This document shows positions 24,635 to 33,538 of a stretch of DNA of 64,000 bases, in pieces (positions within the stretch are counted from its first letter, which is position 1; every line of letters begins with the position of its first letter). Under the pieces are notes generated by a model, which was given only the letters and a program-made list of their open reading frames with translations, did not search any database and was not told the DNA's origin. The DNA is from Cupriavidus sp. (GTDB lineage Bacteria > Pseudomonadota > Gammaproteobacteria > Burkholderiales > Burkholderiaceae): positions 20,529 through 84,528 of the forward strand of contig JAPSLP010000023.1 in NCBI GenBank assembly GCA_031180665.1. The letters run 5' to 3'. A program made the translations under genes and the position numbers.

Positions 24635-24687
24635 ACATGCGCTCCAGTGATGGCGCCGCTTGTCGAATGCTGCGCCGTCGATTAGAG

Positions 24688-24714
24688 TTGCAATCGCAAC
24701 GATTGCAATTGCAA
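24688..24714. promoter_or_regulatory. Double MarR-type operator between orphan E1-like gene and GST
   Basis: TTGCAATCGCAA (24688-24699) is followed three bases later by the perfect TTGCAATTGCAA (24703-24714), with centres 15 bases apart. It lies 54 bases from the orphan E1-like start and 32 bases from the GST start, so one repressor could control both directions. Confidence 0.6.
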
Positions 24715-24745
24715 CTACTCGGCATTCTATCGGAGGGAATCCGCC

Positions 24746-25468
24746 ATGTCAGCCGTATCGGCCAACGCCACCACGAACCCCAACATCGACACCACCCCCG
24801 CGCTGACCTTCTACGCCGCCAATACGCCCAACGGCCAGAAGGTCAGCATCTATCTGCACGAAGCGGGGCTGCCTTACCGGCAGGTCGACGTCGATCTCGA
24901 CAAGGGAGAACAGCGGCACCCGGAATACCTGGCGATCAACCCGAACGGCAAGATCCCGGCGCTGGTCGATCACGGCGAAGGCATCACGGTGTTCGAATCC
25001 GGGGCAATCCTGAGCTATCTGTCCAGCCACTACGGCGCGCTGCATCCCGCAGACCGTCACGAGCAATGGCAGGTCCAGCAATGGCTGCATTTCCAAATCG
25101 GCGGCATCGGCCCGATGCTGGGACAACTGTGGTGGTTCCGGCATGGCTCGCGCACCGACAATCGCGAGGCAATCGAGCGCTATACCAAGGAGGCACATCG
25201 CCTCTATGGCGTGGTGGACCGTCGGCTGGCGGAATCGACCTACCTGGCGCTGGACCAGTACACGATCGCCGATATCGCGGCTTTCCCCTGGCTGCATACC
25301 CACGATGAACTCGGGCTCGACATCCGCGAGTACCGGCATGTGGTCCGCTGGCTCGATCGCATCGCCGAGCGGCCGGCGGTGCAGCGCGGCATGGCGGCAT
25401 TGCGCCGGCCGACCGCTGTCAGCCCCGCTGTCAGCCCCGCTGTCAGCCCCGATCGCGCCGAGGCCTGA
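24746..25468 (+). CDS. Glutathione S-transferase, Nu-class-like (YfcG/YghU type)
   Basis: 240 residues from ATG 24746, with GGAGGG upstream. The thioredoxin-fold N-domain carries TPNGQK (27-32), the catalytic TPNG motif of the Nu class. It is followed by NPNGKIPAL (cis-Pro) and VFESGAILSYL, and the helical C-domain from about residue 105. Nu-class enzymes are disulfide-bond reductases using two glutathiones (family knowledge). The C-terminus ends in a triplicated AVSP unit. It is co-transcribed with an SMR transporter 3 bases downstream, and its promoter carries two MarR-type palindromes. Confidence 0.88.
   Translation: MSAVSANATTNPNIDTTPALTFYAANTPNGQKVSIYLHEAGLPYRQVDVDLDKGEQRHPEYLAINPNGKIPALVDHGEGITVFESGAILSYLSSHYGALHPADRHEQWQVQQWLHFQIGGIGPMLGQLWWFRHGSRTDNREAIERYTKEAHRLYGVVDRRLAESTYLALDQYTIADIAAFPWLHTHDELGLDIREYRHVVRWLDRIAERPAVQRGMAALRRPTAVSPAVSPAVSPDRAEA
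25414..25449. repeat. Three 12-base tandem repeats at the GST 3' end
   Basis: CGCTGTCAGCCC is repeated exactly at 25414, 25426 and 25438, in frame, coding AVSP three times. It is likely a slippage expansion in the C-terminal tail. Confidence 0.7.
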
Positions 25469-25471
25469 ACG

Positions 25472-25795
25472 ATGGCGTGGACGTTCCTGTTCGTCGCCGC
25501 GGCGCTGGAGATCGTGATGGGTGTCGCGCTGAAGTTGAACCAGGGCTGGACACGGCTGCTGCCGAGCGTGGTCGCGGTGGCCGCGGGATTGGCCAGCATC
25601 TACCTGCTCGCCAAAGCCCTGCGCAGTCTGCCTGTCGGCACGGCTTACGCGATCTGGACCGGTATCGGCACGCTGGGGCTGGTCGCCATCGGCATCGTCA
25701 GCTTCGGCGAAGGCGTGCACTGGCAGCGGATGCTGTTCCTGACGCTGACCGTGGTGGGCATCATCGGACTGCGGTTCTCCGAGGCGGTGGGCTAA
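25472..25795 (+). CDS. SMR-family transporter, SugE/Gdx-like guanidinium exporter
   Basis: 107 residues with four hydrophobic helices. The essential membrane Glu13 (AALEIVMGVALK) is present. The TM3 signature LPVGTAYAIWTGIGTLG matches the SugE/Gdx subtype, whose members export guanidinium by proton antiport; quaternary-ammonium members (EmrE) differ there. It starts 3 bases after the GST stop and is translationally coupled to it. Whether it works with the GST or just shares the promoter is unclear. Confidence 0.85.
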   Translation: MAWTFLFVAAALEIVMGVALKLNQGWTRLLPSVVAVAAGLASIYLLAKALRSLPVGTAYAIWTGIGTLGLVAIGIVSFGEGVHWQRMLFLTLTVVGIIGLRFSEAVG

Positions 25796-25896
25796 GATTT
25801 GCTTGGCGGCGTGCCGGCCCCAATGCCCGTGCCGGTCCGCCGGCATGGCGATATCGTCGTCGCATTGCCCATCGTCGCGCCCACCGGCATGCCCAA

Positions 25897-26457
25897 ATGA
25901 TCGACCGCACCCCTATCCCCGCCTCGCTCGGACCCGCGCTGCGCCGCTGGCGGCGCCTGCATCGGATCAAGCAGAGCCACGCCGCCGAGCTGTTCGGTGT
26001 TGCGCAGTCGACCATCTCCCGTTGGGAGGCCGGCATCCAGCAAATGGAGCCGGCCGAGCGCGCCCGGATCGAACAGACCCTGTCGGCCAAGCTCGAAACC
26101 GCCGCCGACCGCGTCCTGGCCGACCTGATCAACGAGAGTCTGCGGCCCGTTCACCTGGTTTGCGACCTGACGCACCGCCTGCTTGCCTGTTCGCCATCGC
26201 GCGCGCGGGAATTCGGCGTGCCCGTGCAGCAATTGCTGGGGCAATCGTTATGGCGCTTCGCCACGGACGAAATCGTCTGCCAGGAGCGCGCGCTCGACCA
26301 AATCGGCTGGCGTGACGTCGTCGCTCCTCCTTCGCTGACCTTTGGCAGCGGCGCCAACCACTCCTCTGTCGTGCCGATCCGATCCAGCCTCTGCCGCTGG
26401 ACCCGCATCACACTGTCCGACGGTACCGCGGCGAGGCTGGTCGAGACGCTACGCTAG
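25897..26457 (+). CDS. XRE-family HTH protein with a PAS-like C-terminal part
   Basis: 186 residues from ATG 25897. The frame is open far upstream across the SMR gene, but that part is a shadow. Residues 10-66 are a lambda-repressor-type HTH (LHRIKQSHAAELFGVAQSTISRW begins the fold). The rest (PVHLVCDLTHRLLACSPSRA...LGQSLWRF) looks like a small PAS-type sensor fold. No strong ribosome site is visible. The target is unknown; it lies between the SMR gene and an HD hydrolase in the same direction. Confidence 0.65.
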   Translation: MIDRTPIPASLGPALRRWRRLHRIKQSHAAELFGVAQSTISRWEAGIQQMEPAERARIEQTLSAKLETAADRVLADLINESLRPVHLVCDLTHRLLACSPSRAREFGVPVQQLLGQSLWRFATDEIVCQERALDQIGWRDVVAPPSLTFGSGANHSSVVPIRSSLCRWTRITLSDGTAARLVETLR

Positions 26458-26545
26458 GAAGACGCATGTTTTATGCGTGGACAGCGCCTTGGCAGGCGCC
26501 TTACGCTGCCGTCGGCACGACACCGCACCGCTCGCACGACAAGAC

Positions 26546-27121
26546 ATGGATATCGAACTGATCAAGGGCAGGCTGGACTTCCTGCGCGCCGCGGAACGGC
26601 TCAAGGACGTGCTGCGCAGCGCGCGCACCTCGACCGGCCGCGAGGAAAGCACGGCCGAGCATAGTTGGCGACTGTGCCTGATGGCGATGATCTTCGCAGA
26701 CCAGCTACCCGAGCTCGATTGGCGCAAGGTGCTCGAACTCTGCATCGTCCACGATCTCGGCGAAGCCATTCACGGCGATGTTCCCGCCACCGAGCAAGCG
26801 GCCAGCCCTGACAAGAGCGTGCGTGAACGACAGGACCTGCTGATGCTGACCCGCATGCTGGACGCCGCGGCGCGGGAGACCATCGTGTCGCGATGGGACG
26901 AATATGAAGCCGCAGCGTCGCCGGAGGCCAAGGCCGTCAAGGCGCTGGACAAGCTCGAGACGCTGCTGCAACACAACCAGGGCATGAACGCGCCGGACTT
27001 CGACTACGGCTTCAATCTCGACTACGGCAAGCGCTACACCAGCTCGCATGCCCTGTTCCACACCATTCGCGAACTGATCGACGAGGACACCCGCAGTCGG
27101 ATGCGGCGACGCGACGACTAG
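26546..27121 (+). CDS. HD-domain hydrolase, YfbR/HDDC2-like nucleotidase
   Basis: 191 residues from ATG 26546. The metal ligands of the HD superfamily are visible: H39 (TAEHSWR), H69-D70 (IVHDLGEAIHGD) and a late Asp in KALDKLE. The HDDC2/YfbR group hydrolyses (deoxy)nucleoside 5'-monophosphates in the cytoplasm; the sequence fits that group but substrate specificity is inferred. The stop codon overlaps that of the convergent LysR gene by 4 bases (27118-27121). Confidence 0.82.
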   Translation: MDIELIKGRLDFLRAAERLKDVLRSARTSTGREESTAEHSWRLCLMAMIFADQLPELDWRKVLELCIVHDLGEAIHGDVPATEQAASPDKSVRERQDLLMLTRMLDAAARETIVSRWDEYEAAASPEAKAVKALDKLETLLQHNQGMNAPDFDYGFNLDYGKRYTSSHALFHTIRELIDEDTRSRMRRRDD

Positions 27122-28041
27122 GCAACCGATGTCAGCCAATCGACGATCGCGGCCGCCGGTGTCCCTTCTTGCACCGCCGACGGCGATAACAGGCAATAGC
27201 GCGAACCGTCCTCGACAAACCCCATCGGCGCGACCAGCATCCCGTTGTCGATATCGTCACGCACCAGCTGCCACGGTCCGATTGCAACGCCGAGGCCGGC
27301 GACCGCGGCCTGAAGGCTGAAATAGAAGTGTTCGAACGTCTGCTCGCGCGCGCGAGACAGCGTTTGGCCAGCGAGGCCGGACCACGTCTGCCAGGCCCCC
27401 GGCCTGGTTCGCGTATGCAGGCGCGGCGCGGTCGGACGCAAGCGGACTTCGGCCCTGCGCGGCGCGAACCAGTCGGCGGCCTTGTCAGGCCGGCAGACCG
27501 GACCGATGCGCTCGACGAACAGGGGCGTGACATGGACGCTGTCGGGCCAGGCGAAGTCATCGCGGCGGATGGCCAGATCGATGCCGTGCTCGAATGAGAA
27601 CGGCCCGCCGCCGGCGACCAGGTGCACATCCAGCTCGGGATGCCGCGCCCTGAAGTCTGGCCAGCGCGGAATCAGCCAGCGCATCAGCAAGGTCGGCTCG
27701 CACGACAGCACCCATTGCCGCGCCTGGCGGGCGCTGGCCCTCAGTTCGCGCGTGGCTTGCCGCATCAGCCCGAGCCCGTCATGCACCGCCTGCGCGAGCC
27801 GGCGGCCGGCCTCGGTGAGGAAAACGCGGCGGCTGCGCCGTTCGAACAAGGCCACGCCGAGATCGTCCTCCAGCAGCCGCACCGCCCGGCTGACGGCGCC
27901 ATGCGTCAGGTGCAGTTCGTCAGCCGCGCGGCTGAAATTCTCCAGCCGCGCCGCCGCCTCGAAGCAGCGCAAGGCCAGCAGCGAAGGCAGGCGGGCGTCG
28001 GCCGACTGTGAGTCGAACTCACCATATTGGTCAGAAAACAT
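27118..28041 (-). CDS. LysR-family regulator, GcvA-like
   Basis: 307 residues from ATG 28041, preceded by AAGAGAGAA; an in-frame ATG at 28080 lacks such a site. The N-terminal HTH reads LLALRCFEAAARLENFSRAA, then LTHGAVSRAVRLLEDDLG. The effector domain contains LLMRWLIPRWPDFRARHPEL, typical of the GcvA/AmpR subgroup. It diverges from a LysE-type exporter with only 77 bases between the starts, so it probably regulates that exporter. Confidence 0.87.
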   Translation of the reverse strand: MFSDQYGEFDSQSADARLPSLLALRCFEAAARLENFSRAADELHLTHGAVSRAVRLLEDDLGVALFERRSRRVFLTEAGRRLAQAVHDGLGLMRQATRELRASARQARQWVLSCEPTLLMRWLIPRWPDFRARHPELDVHLVAGGGPFSFEHGIDLAIRRDDFAWPDSVHVTPLFVERIGPVCRPDKAADWFAPRRAEVRLRPTAPRLHTRTRPGAWQTWSGLAGQTLSRAREQTFEHFYFSLQAAVAGLGVAIGPWQLVRDDIDNGMLVAPMGFVEDGSRYCLLSPSAVQEGTPAAAIVDWLTSVA

Positions 28042-28118
28042 CGTTTCTCTCTTGTCATCGGCATGCATAAGATGGCGCACTGCAACCCCATCTTCAGCAT
28101 CACGCGACAGAGTAACCC

Positions 28119-28736
28119 ATGACCGAACTGCTAGCCGTGATCACCATCACCGTTCTCGCCGTGATCAGCCCGGGACCGGACTTTGCCATCGTCACGCGCA
28201 ACAGCCTGGTGCTGTCGCGCGGCGCCGGCGTACTGACGGCACTGGGCATCGGGCTTGGCGTGCTGATTCATGTCAGCTACACCATCCTTGGCGTCGGTGT
28301 GCTGATCCAGCAGTCGCTGTGGCTGTTCCAGGCGGCCAAGCTGATTGCCGCCCTCTATCTGATCTACCTCGGTATCGGCATGCTGCGAGCCAGGCCAGGC
28401 GGCCCGCTATCCGAGCAGGAAAGCCCTGCGCTGTCGAAGCTCGCCGCGTTGCGCACCGGATTCCTGACCAATGTGCTGAACCCCAAGACCACCATCTTTA
28501 TCGTCAGCCTGTTCATGCAGGTGGTACGACCCGACACGCCGCTGGCAACCCAGATCGGCTACGGCGTCTTTATCTCGCTCGCGCATATCGGCTGGTTCAG
28601 CCTGGTCGCGGTATGCCTGTCTACTGGCGTCGTACGCGAACGGCTGCTATCCGTGCGGCACTGGATCGATCGGGTTTTCGGCGGGCTGCTGGTCTCGTTT
28701 GGCGTGCTGCTGGCGGTGGCGCGTGGCGCGCGCTGA
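28119..28736 (+). CDS. LysE/RhtB-family amino-acid exporter
   Basis: 205 residues, six hydrophobic helices. The family signature ISPGPDFAIVTRNSL lies at 16-30 and FLTNVLNPKTTIF in the middle loop. It exports amino acids or derivatives across the inner membrane; the substrate is not determinable. The divergent LysR gene is its likely regulator. Confidence 0.88.
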   Translation: MTELLAVITITVLAVISPGPDFAIVTRNSLVLSRGAGVLTALGIGLGVLIHVSYTILGVGVLIQQSLWLFQAAKLIAALYLIYLGIGMLRARPGGPLSEQESPALSKLAALRTGFLTNVLNPKTTIFIVSLFMQVVRPDTPLATQIGYGVFISLAHIGWFSLVAVCLSTGVVRERLLSVRHWIDRVFGGLLVSFGVLLAVARGAR

Positions 28737-28781
28737 CGCGCGACACCGCGCCGGGCGACTCACGTCAATGACTCCCGGATA

Positions 28782-29051
28782 CTATTCACCGAACTCCTTC
28801 TGCACGCGCGGCGCCTGCGGGCACTGCCGATCCAGCGACTCGCGGTACTTGACGCAACCGCGCAGGAACTGCGGCCAATCCGGCACCGCTGGGGTGTGCG
28901 TGGCCGCGTCGGGCAACAAGGCCCACAGGTCCGGGTGATGCCAGCACAAATCGTGTCCCGAGGCATCCCGATGGCGGCGGATACCGGCTCGCAAACGCTT
29001 CACTTCTTCGACCAGTTGGTCGCGGCTCATCGCATCGATGTCGTCGTCCAT
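28782..29051 (-). CDS. Small conserved-looking hypothetical protein
   Basis: 89 residues from ATG 29051. The N-terminal helix (MDDDIDAMSRDQLVEEVKRL) is followed by HDLCWHHPDLWALLPD and WPQFLRGCVKYRESLD, with Cys, His and Trp positions that look constrained. I recall similar unnamed proteins in Burkholderiales but know no function. It is convergent with the LysE gene and 83 bases downstream of an MFS gene in the same orientation. Confidence 0.55.
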   Translation of the reverse strand: MDDDIDAMSRDQLVEEVKRLRAGIRRHRDASGHDLCWHHPDLWALLPDAATHTPAVPDWPQFLRGCVKYRESLDRQCPQAPRVQKEFGE

Positions 29052-29134
29052 GGCGTACTCCTGCGTGTTGGTTCGGTCCGCGGAGAAGACGCCACCTGCG
29101 CTTCACGCTTGGCGTCATCTCCGAGCCCTTCAGC

Positions 29135-30388
29135 TTAGGCCGGCTGCACGCAGGCCGCCGAACCCTTTGGCATATGGCGCAGCGTCAGCGCCCAGAACGC
29201 CAGCGCCGCAGCACTGATCGCAGCGCCGAGCGCGCAAACCGCCTGCCATCCGGCCGCCGCATAGACCCATGTCGAGGCAATGGCACCGAGCCCGCTGCCC
29301 ACCGCATAGAACAGCATGTAGCAACCAACGAGCCGGCTGTGCGCATCGCGCTGCGCCGCAAAAATCATGCTCTGGTTGGCGACATGAATGGCCTGCCCGC
29401 CGAGGTCCAGCGCGACGATGCCGATCACCAGCCACCACAGGCCGTGCGAATCGAACCACCACAGCGGCAGCCACGAGGCCAGCAGCACCAGCAGCGCCCC
29501 GCCGGTGGCCTGCTGCCCCAGGCCCCGGTCGGCGAGCCGACCGGCACGCGCCGCCGCCAAGGCGCCCACCACGCCAACCAGCCCGAACGCCCCGATTGCC
29601 GTGTGCGAGAACGCATAGGGCGGCGCGCTCAACGGCAATACCAGCCCGCTCCAGAACACGCTGAACGCCGCGAACATCAGCATCGCGATCGTGCCGCGGA
29701 TCTGCAGCACGCGTTCTCGCCCCAGCAATGTCAGCATCGACAGGATCAGCCGTGGATAACTCAGCCGTGAAATCGCAGCGATCTGCGCCGGCAGACGACG
29801 CCACAGGACGAGCGACAGCACCAGCATCGCCAGCGCCGAGAACAGATACACGCCGCGCCAGCCGGCCACATCGGCGATCAGACCAGCCAGCACGCGCGCC
29901 AGCAACAGGCCGATGACCACGCCGCCCTGCGCCGCGCCGACCACCCTTCCCCGCTCGGACGGCGCACCGGCGGTGGCCGCATAGGCGATCAATCCTTGCG
30001 TCATCGCGGTACCCAACAGCCCGACCGCGAGCATGCCGACCAGCAGGGCCGGTGCCGATCGGGCGGCGGCCACGGCGACCAGCGCGCCGACCAACGCCGC
30101 GGCTTGCCACAGCATCAAGCGCCGCCGGTCCATGCGGTCGCCCAACGGCACCAGCAGCAGCAAGGCCAGCGCACAGCCGATCTGCGTGGCGGTGATCACG
30201 CCGCCTACCGCGGCATGGTCGAGCGCGAACTCCGCGCCCAGCGCGTCGAGCAAGGGCTGCGCATAGTAGACGTTCGCCACGCTGAGGCCGCAGGCGCAGG
30301 CGAACAGCGCGACCAATGCGCTGGGCATCGGACGCGTGGACGGCGTTTGGTGCTTGGGTACAGGCTCTGTCGGTGGTTCGCCCGGCAT
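29135..30388 (-). CDS. MFS transporter (YgaY/NepI-like drug or metabolite efflux)
   Basis: 417 residues from ATG 30388, with GAGGAGA upstream. Twelve hydrophobic helices are visible. The TM1 region CACGLSVANVYYAQPLLDAL and the loop GDRMDRRRLM are typical of this DHA1 subgroup, and GGVVIGLLLARVLAGLIAD lies in TM5. It diverges from an HxlR regulator, with an inverted repeat in the 141-base intergenic region, so it is probably induced by a compound sensed by that regulator. Confidence 0.87.
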   Translation of the reverse strand: MPGEPPTEPVPKHQTPSTRPMPSALVALFACACGLSVANVYYAQPLLDALGAEFALDHAAVGGVITATQIGCALALLLLVPLGDRMDRRRLMLWQAAALVGALVAVAAARSAPALLVGMLAVGLLGTAMTQGLIAYAATAGAPSERGRVVGAAQGGVVIGLLLARVLAGLIADVAGWRGVYLFSALAMLVLSLVLWRRLPAQIAAISRLSYPRLILSMLTLLGRERVLQIRGTIAMLMFAAFSVFWSGLVLPLSAPPYAFSHTAIGAFGLVGVVGALAAARAGRLADRGLGQQATGGALLVLLASWLPLWWFDSHGLWWLVIGIVALDLGGQAIHVANQSMIFAAQRDAHSRLVGCYMLFYAVGSGLGAIASTWVYAAAGWQAVCALGAAISAAALAFWALTLRHMPKGSAACVQPA

Positions 30389-30432
30389 GGTTTCTCCTCT
30401 CGTCGCGTTGACATCAAAAGTAGTCTCAAATC

Positions 30433-30464
30433 AAGACCGGTTGGATTGTAGGCAAACTGGTCTT
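30433..30464. promoter_or_regulatory. Inverted repeat, probable HxlR operator
   Basis: AAGACCGGTT (30433-30442) and AACTGGTCTT (30455-30464) are inverted copies with one mismatch and a 12-base spacer, so the centres are two helical turns apart. It lies midway between the divergent MFS and hxlR starts in an AT-richer stretch. Confidence 0.55.
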
Positions 30465-30529
30465 AAAATGAAACCACTACGACAAAACCACGTCAGGCTC
30501 AGGCCTTTACCCTTCCTGAAGGAGCGTTG

Positions 30530-30976
30530 ATGGCAAAACGTCGCGACAACGAGGCGGAAACCTGTCCGGTTGCCCGCTCGCTCGATCTGATCGGCGATCG
30601 CTGGTGCCTGCTGATCGTGCGGGATGCGTTCGATGGCGTGCGCCGCTTCAGCGAATTCCAGCGGCGCCTGGGCGTGGCGCGCAGCATCCTCGCCGACCGC
30701 CTGCGGCTGCTGGTCGAAGCGGGCATCTTCGAGATCAGCCCGGCATCGGACGGCACGTCGTACCAGGAATATGTGCTGACGCCTAAAGGCGAGCGGCTAT
30801 TTCCGGTGATCGTGGCGTTGCGCCAATGGGGGGAACAGCATCTGTTCGAATCGCGGGACGCGCATTCGGTGCTGGTGGACAAGGGGACCGGGAAACCGCT
30901 CACGGTGATGGAGCCCCGCTCCGCGGATGGCAAGGTGGTGCGGCCATCGGACACCACGGTGAAGCTGCCGCGATAG
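30530..30976 (+). CDS. HxlR-family transcriptional regulator
   Basis: 148 residues from ATG 30530, with GAAGGAG 5 bases upstream (TTG at 30527 is in frame but too close). The family signature CPVARSLDLIGDRWCLLIVRDA is at the N-terminus, including the conserved sensing Cys. The winged HTH FSEFQRRLGVARSILADRLR follows, then the wing YQEYVLTPKGERL. HxlR proteins respond to thiol-reactive, redox or drug signals. Its likely targets are itself and the divergent MFS gene. Confidence 0.9.
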   Translation: MAKRRDNEAETCPVARSLDLIGDRWCLLIVRDAFDGVRRFSEFQRRLGVARSILADRLRLLVEAGIFEISPASDGTSYQEYVLTPKGERLFPVIVALRQWGEQHLFESRDAHSVLVDKGTGKPLTVMEPRSADGKVVRPSDTTVKLPR

Positions 30977-30996
30977 CCCGTTCCCTGCGCATCAAC

Positions 30997-32204
30997 TCAC
31001 CGATGCGGGAAAGCCCGCTCCCTGGCCATCCACGTCATCGCCAGTGCGGCGGCGAGCAGCACCAGCAAGGCGGCGGAGAAAGCGCCGGTGCCAAACCGGT
31101 CGAGCAGCACGCCACCGATGAGACCGCCGCCCGCGATCGCTACGTTCCACGCGGTCACGAGCATGGACTGCGCCACGTTCACCGCGTCTTCGGCCGTCTT
31201 GCCAGTGCGGTCTGGAAGAGCGTCGCGGCGCCGCCGAATGCGAGTCCCCAGACACCGACCGCTGCATACACCAAGAGCGGCACCTGTCCGGCCGCGCCAA
31301 GCACCGCTGCCGCCAGACCGAACAGCAGCGTGCTGGCAAGCGTCAGCGTGCGCAGATGACGGTCGATCAGAACACCCACGATCCAGATGCCGATCAGCGA
31401 CGCGATGCCGAACACAAGCAGCACGCGACTGGTGCTCGCCGCCATGCCGGCCGCCGCGAGAAATGGCGCGATATAGGTGTAGAGGATGTTGTGCGCCAGC
31501 ACGAACGCCAGCACCACGAACAACACGGCACCGACGCCCGGCGTGGCGATCACCCGTGCCAGGGGCAATCGCTGGCCGCTGGCCTGCCCAGCGAAGTCGG
31601 GGACCTTGATCCGCACCCAGATCATCAGGATCACGGCCGACAGGCTCATGATGCCGAAGCAGACGCGCCATCCCACCAGCGTGCCAAGAAAGGTGCCAGC
31701 CGGGACGCCGAGCGACAGCGCCAATGGCGTACCGACCATGGCGACCGCAATGGCGCGTCCCTTCTGGGACTCTGGCACCATGCGCGCCGCATGGCCCGCC
31801 AACAGGGCCCATAGCAGCCCCGCCGACACGCCCGCCACGAAGCGGGCCACCATCGTCAAGGCATAGCTGGCCGAGAACGTCGTGACCGTATTGGCGATCG
31901 CGAAGCCGGCAATGGCGGACAGCAACAGCGGCCGGCGCCGTACCCCTTGCGTGGCGGCAGTCAGCGGTATCGCGGCGACCAGAGACCCCACCGCATAAAC
32001 AGTGACGAGTTGCCCCACCATGGCTTCGGACACCGCGAGGCTCCCGGCCATTTGCGGCAACAGGCCGGCGGGCAGCGCCTCGGTCAGAATGGTGATGAAC
32101 GCCGCCATCGCAAGCGCCAACAGTGCGCCCAGCGGCAATCTCTCGCTGGCAGGCGCCGGGACAGCGTCCAGTTCGGACGAAAGGCCTTCGCTATGCGCGC
32201 TCAT
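30997..32204 (-). pseudogene. MFS transporter disrupted by a single-base frameshift
   Basis: The start at ATG 32204 overlaps the serine-hydrolase stop by 4 bases. Frame one runs 341 residues and ends early at 31179 (tail ARRPKTR). The missing C-terminal part, TAEDAVNVAQSMLVTAWNVA to FPHR, continues in another frame and stops at 30997. Adding one base after GGC at about 31201/31200 restores a continuous 402-residue protein reading FQTALA then KTAEDAVN. Twelve helices of a DHA1 exporter (AraJ/YdhP-like) would result. Either it is a true recent mutation removing the last one to two helices, or a sequencing error. Confidence 0.75.
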
Positions 32205-33394
32205 ACCGACTCCAGCGCGCCATAGACTGCGTCTCGCAGATCGTTGACGAATCGGCCCATCATGCCCTCGTACAGCGTATTGGTCAGCGCCACCACGCTG
32301 AGCCGCTTCACCGGATCGACAAACCATGCGTGACCATAGGCGCCTCCCCAGCGCCAGGTTCCTAGCGATTCCGGCGATCCCGCGAGCGCCGGATCGCGCA
32401 AGACCGAGAAGCCGAGCCCGAAGCCGAACCCCGGCGCGCCGGGCAATCCAATTCCGCCTGTCTGGTCCCGAGCCATTTCCGCGACCAGCTCGGCCGGCAA
32501 TAACCCGCCGCTCCGCTGACGCAACGCCTCGAGCAAGCGCATCACGTCTTCCGCGGTGCCCGCCATGCCGGCACCGCCCGACGGAAAGGCCCGCGGGTCG
32601 AAGATGCGCGCCGGGTTGTAGCGGATCCCGACCGTACCGTCGAACACCGGCACGATCTCGCCTTCGCGCAGGCGATGCGGCCGTGGGCAGTCGTTGACAT
32701 AGGCAGTGGCTACCCGCCGCGCATCGCGGACGACGAAGTCGGTATCGACCATGTCGAGCGGCCCCGTCACGAGCTGACGCACCGCCTCGCCAAGCCCGGC
32801 GCCATGGACTCGCTCGATGACGGCGCCGAGCACGTCGGTGGCCACCGAATAGCCCCAGCCCGTGCCGGGTTCGTACAGCAGCGGCACGCTGGCGATGCGC
32901 CGCAGGTTCTGGTCCAGATCGATGCCGGCCTGATCCATGCCATCCGATACGCCAGCCCGCGCATACGGCCCATCGCCATCCGCCTCGAGGAAGCGGTAGC
33001 CCAGGCCCGCGGTGTGGCTCAACAACTGGCGGATCGTGATCGGCGGCACGCGTCCATCGGCCAGGCGCGGCCGGAAATGCGGAAGCCAGCGATCGACGCT
33101 TTCGTCGAGGCCGATTTTCCCCCGTGCGACCAGCACGAGCGCCGCCGCCGAAACAATGGGCTTGCTGACCGATGCCAGCCGAAACACCGTATCGACGGCC
33201 ATCGGCCGCCGGCTTTCACGGTCGGCGAAGCCCGCCGCGCGGCGGTACACGAGTTCGCCATCCCGCGCGACCAGTACGACGCTGCCGACCAGCCGGCGCC
33301 CGTCCAGCGCCTGCCGGACAACCCCATCGATGTTTTCGGAAAGGCAGGCGGGGCAAACGCCCGTACGCACCGCGGAAATGGAAGCGAACCGCAT
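32201..33394 (-). CDS. Serine hydrolase, beta-lactamase/esterase class C-like fold
   Basis: 397 residues from ATG 33394, with AAGGAG upstream. The SxxK nucleophile motif is SVSK (75-78) in FRLASVSKPI. The second motif is the Tyr in WGYSVATDVLG and the third region is GHAWFVDP. No signal peptide is visible, and a Cys pair sits near the N-terminus (CPAC). Cytosolic members of this family are mostly esterases or amidases acting on small esters, not resistance beta-lactamases. It is co-translated with the frameshifted MFS gene and diverges from a LysR gene. Confidence 0.82.
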   Translation of the reverse strand: MRFASISAVRTGVCPACLSENIDGVVRQALDGRRLVGSVVLVARDGELVYRRAAGFADRESRRPMAVDTVFRLASVSKPIVSAAALVLVARGKIGLDESVDRWLPHFRPRLADGRVPPITIRQLLSHTAGLGYRFLEADGDGPYARAGVSDGMDQAGIDLDQNLRRIASVPLLYEPGTGWGYSVATDVLGAVIERVHGAGLGEAVRQLVTGPLDMVDTDFVVRDARRVATAYVNDCPRPHRLREGEIVPVFDGTVGIRYNPARIFDPRAFPSGGAGMAGTAEDVMRLLEALRQRSGGLLPAELVAEMARDQTGGIGLPGAPGFGFGLGFSVLRDPALAGSPESLGTWRWGGAYGHAWFVDPVKRLSVVALTNTLYEGMMGRFVNDLRDAVYGALESV

Positions 33395-33538
33395 GGAAAT
33401 ACTCCTTCGTGGAATCACGCCGTCACGATAGAGAGCCTTCCATTGAAGAAAAAGTAGGGTAGATTTCCGGTTTATGCGGACAGAAATGTCCGCAATCGAA
33501 ATGGCGACGGAGATGGATATGAGGATGGAGGTCGCGTC

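Noticed and set aside
32201..33394. Possible antibiotic-resistance beta-lactamase
   Set aside because: Only the general SxxK fold is visible, there is no export signal, and the sequence fits esterase-like serine hydrolases better.
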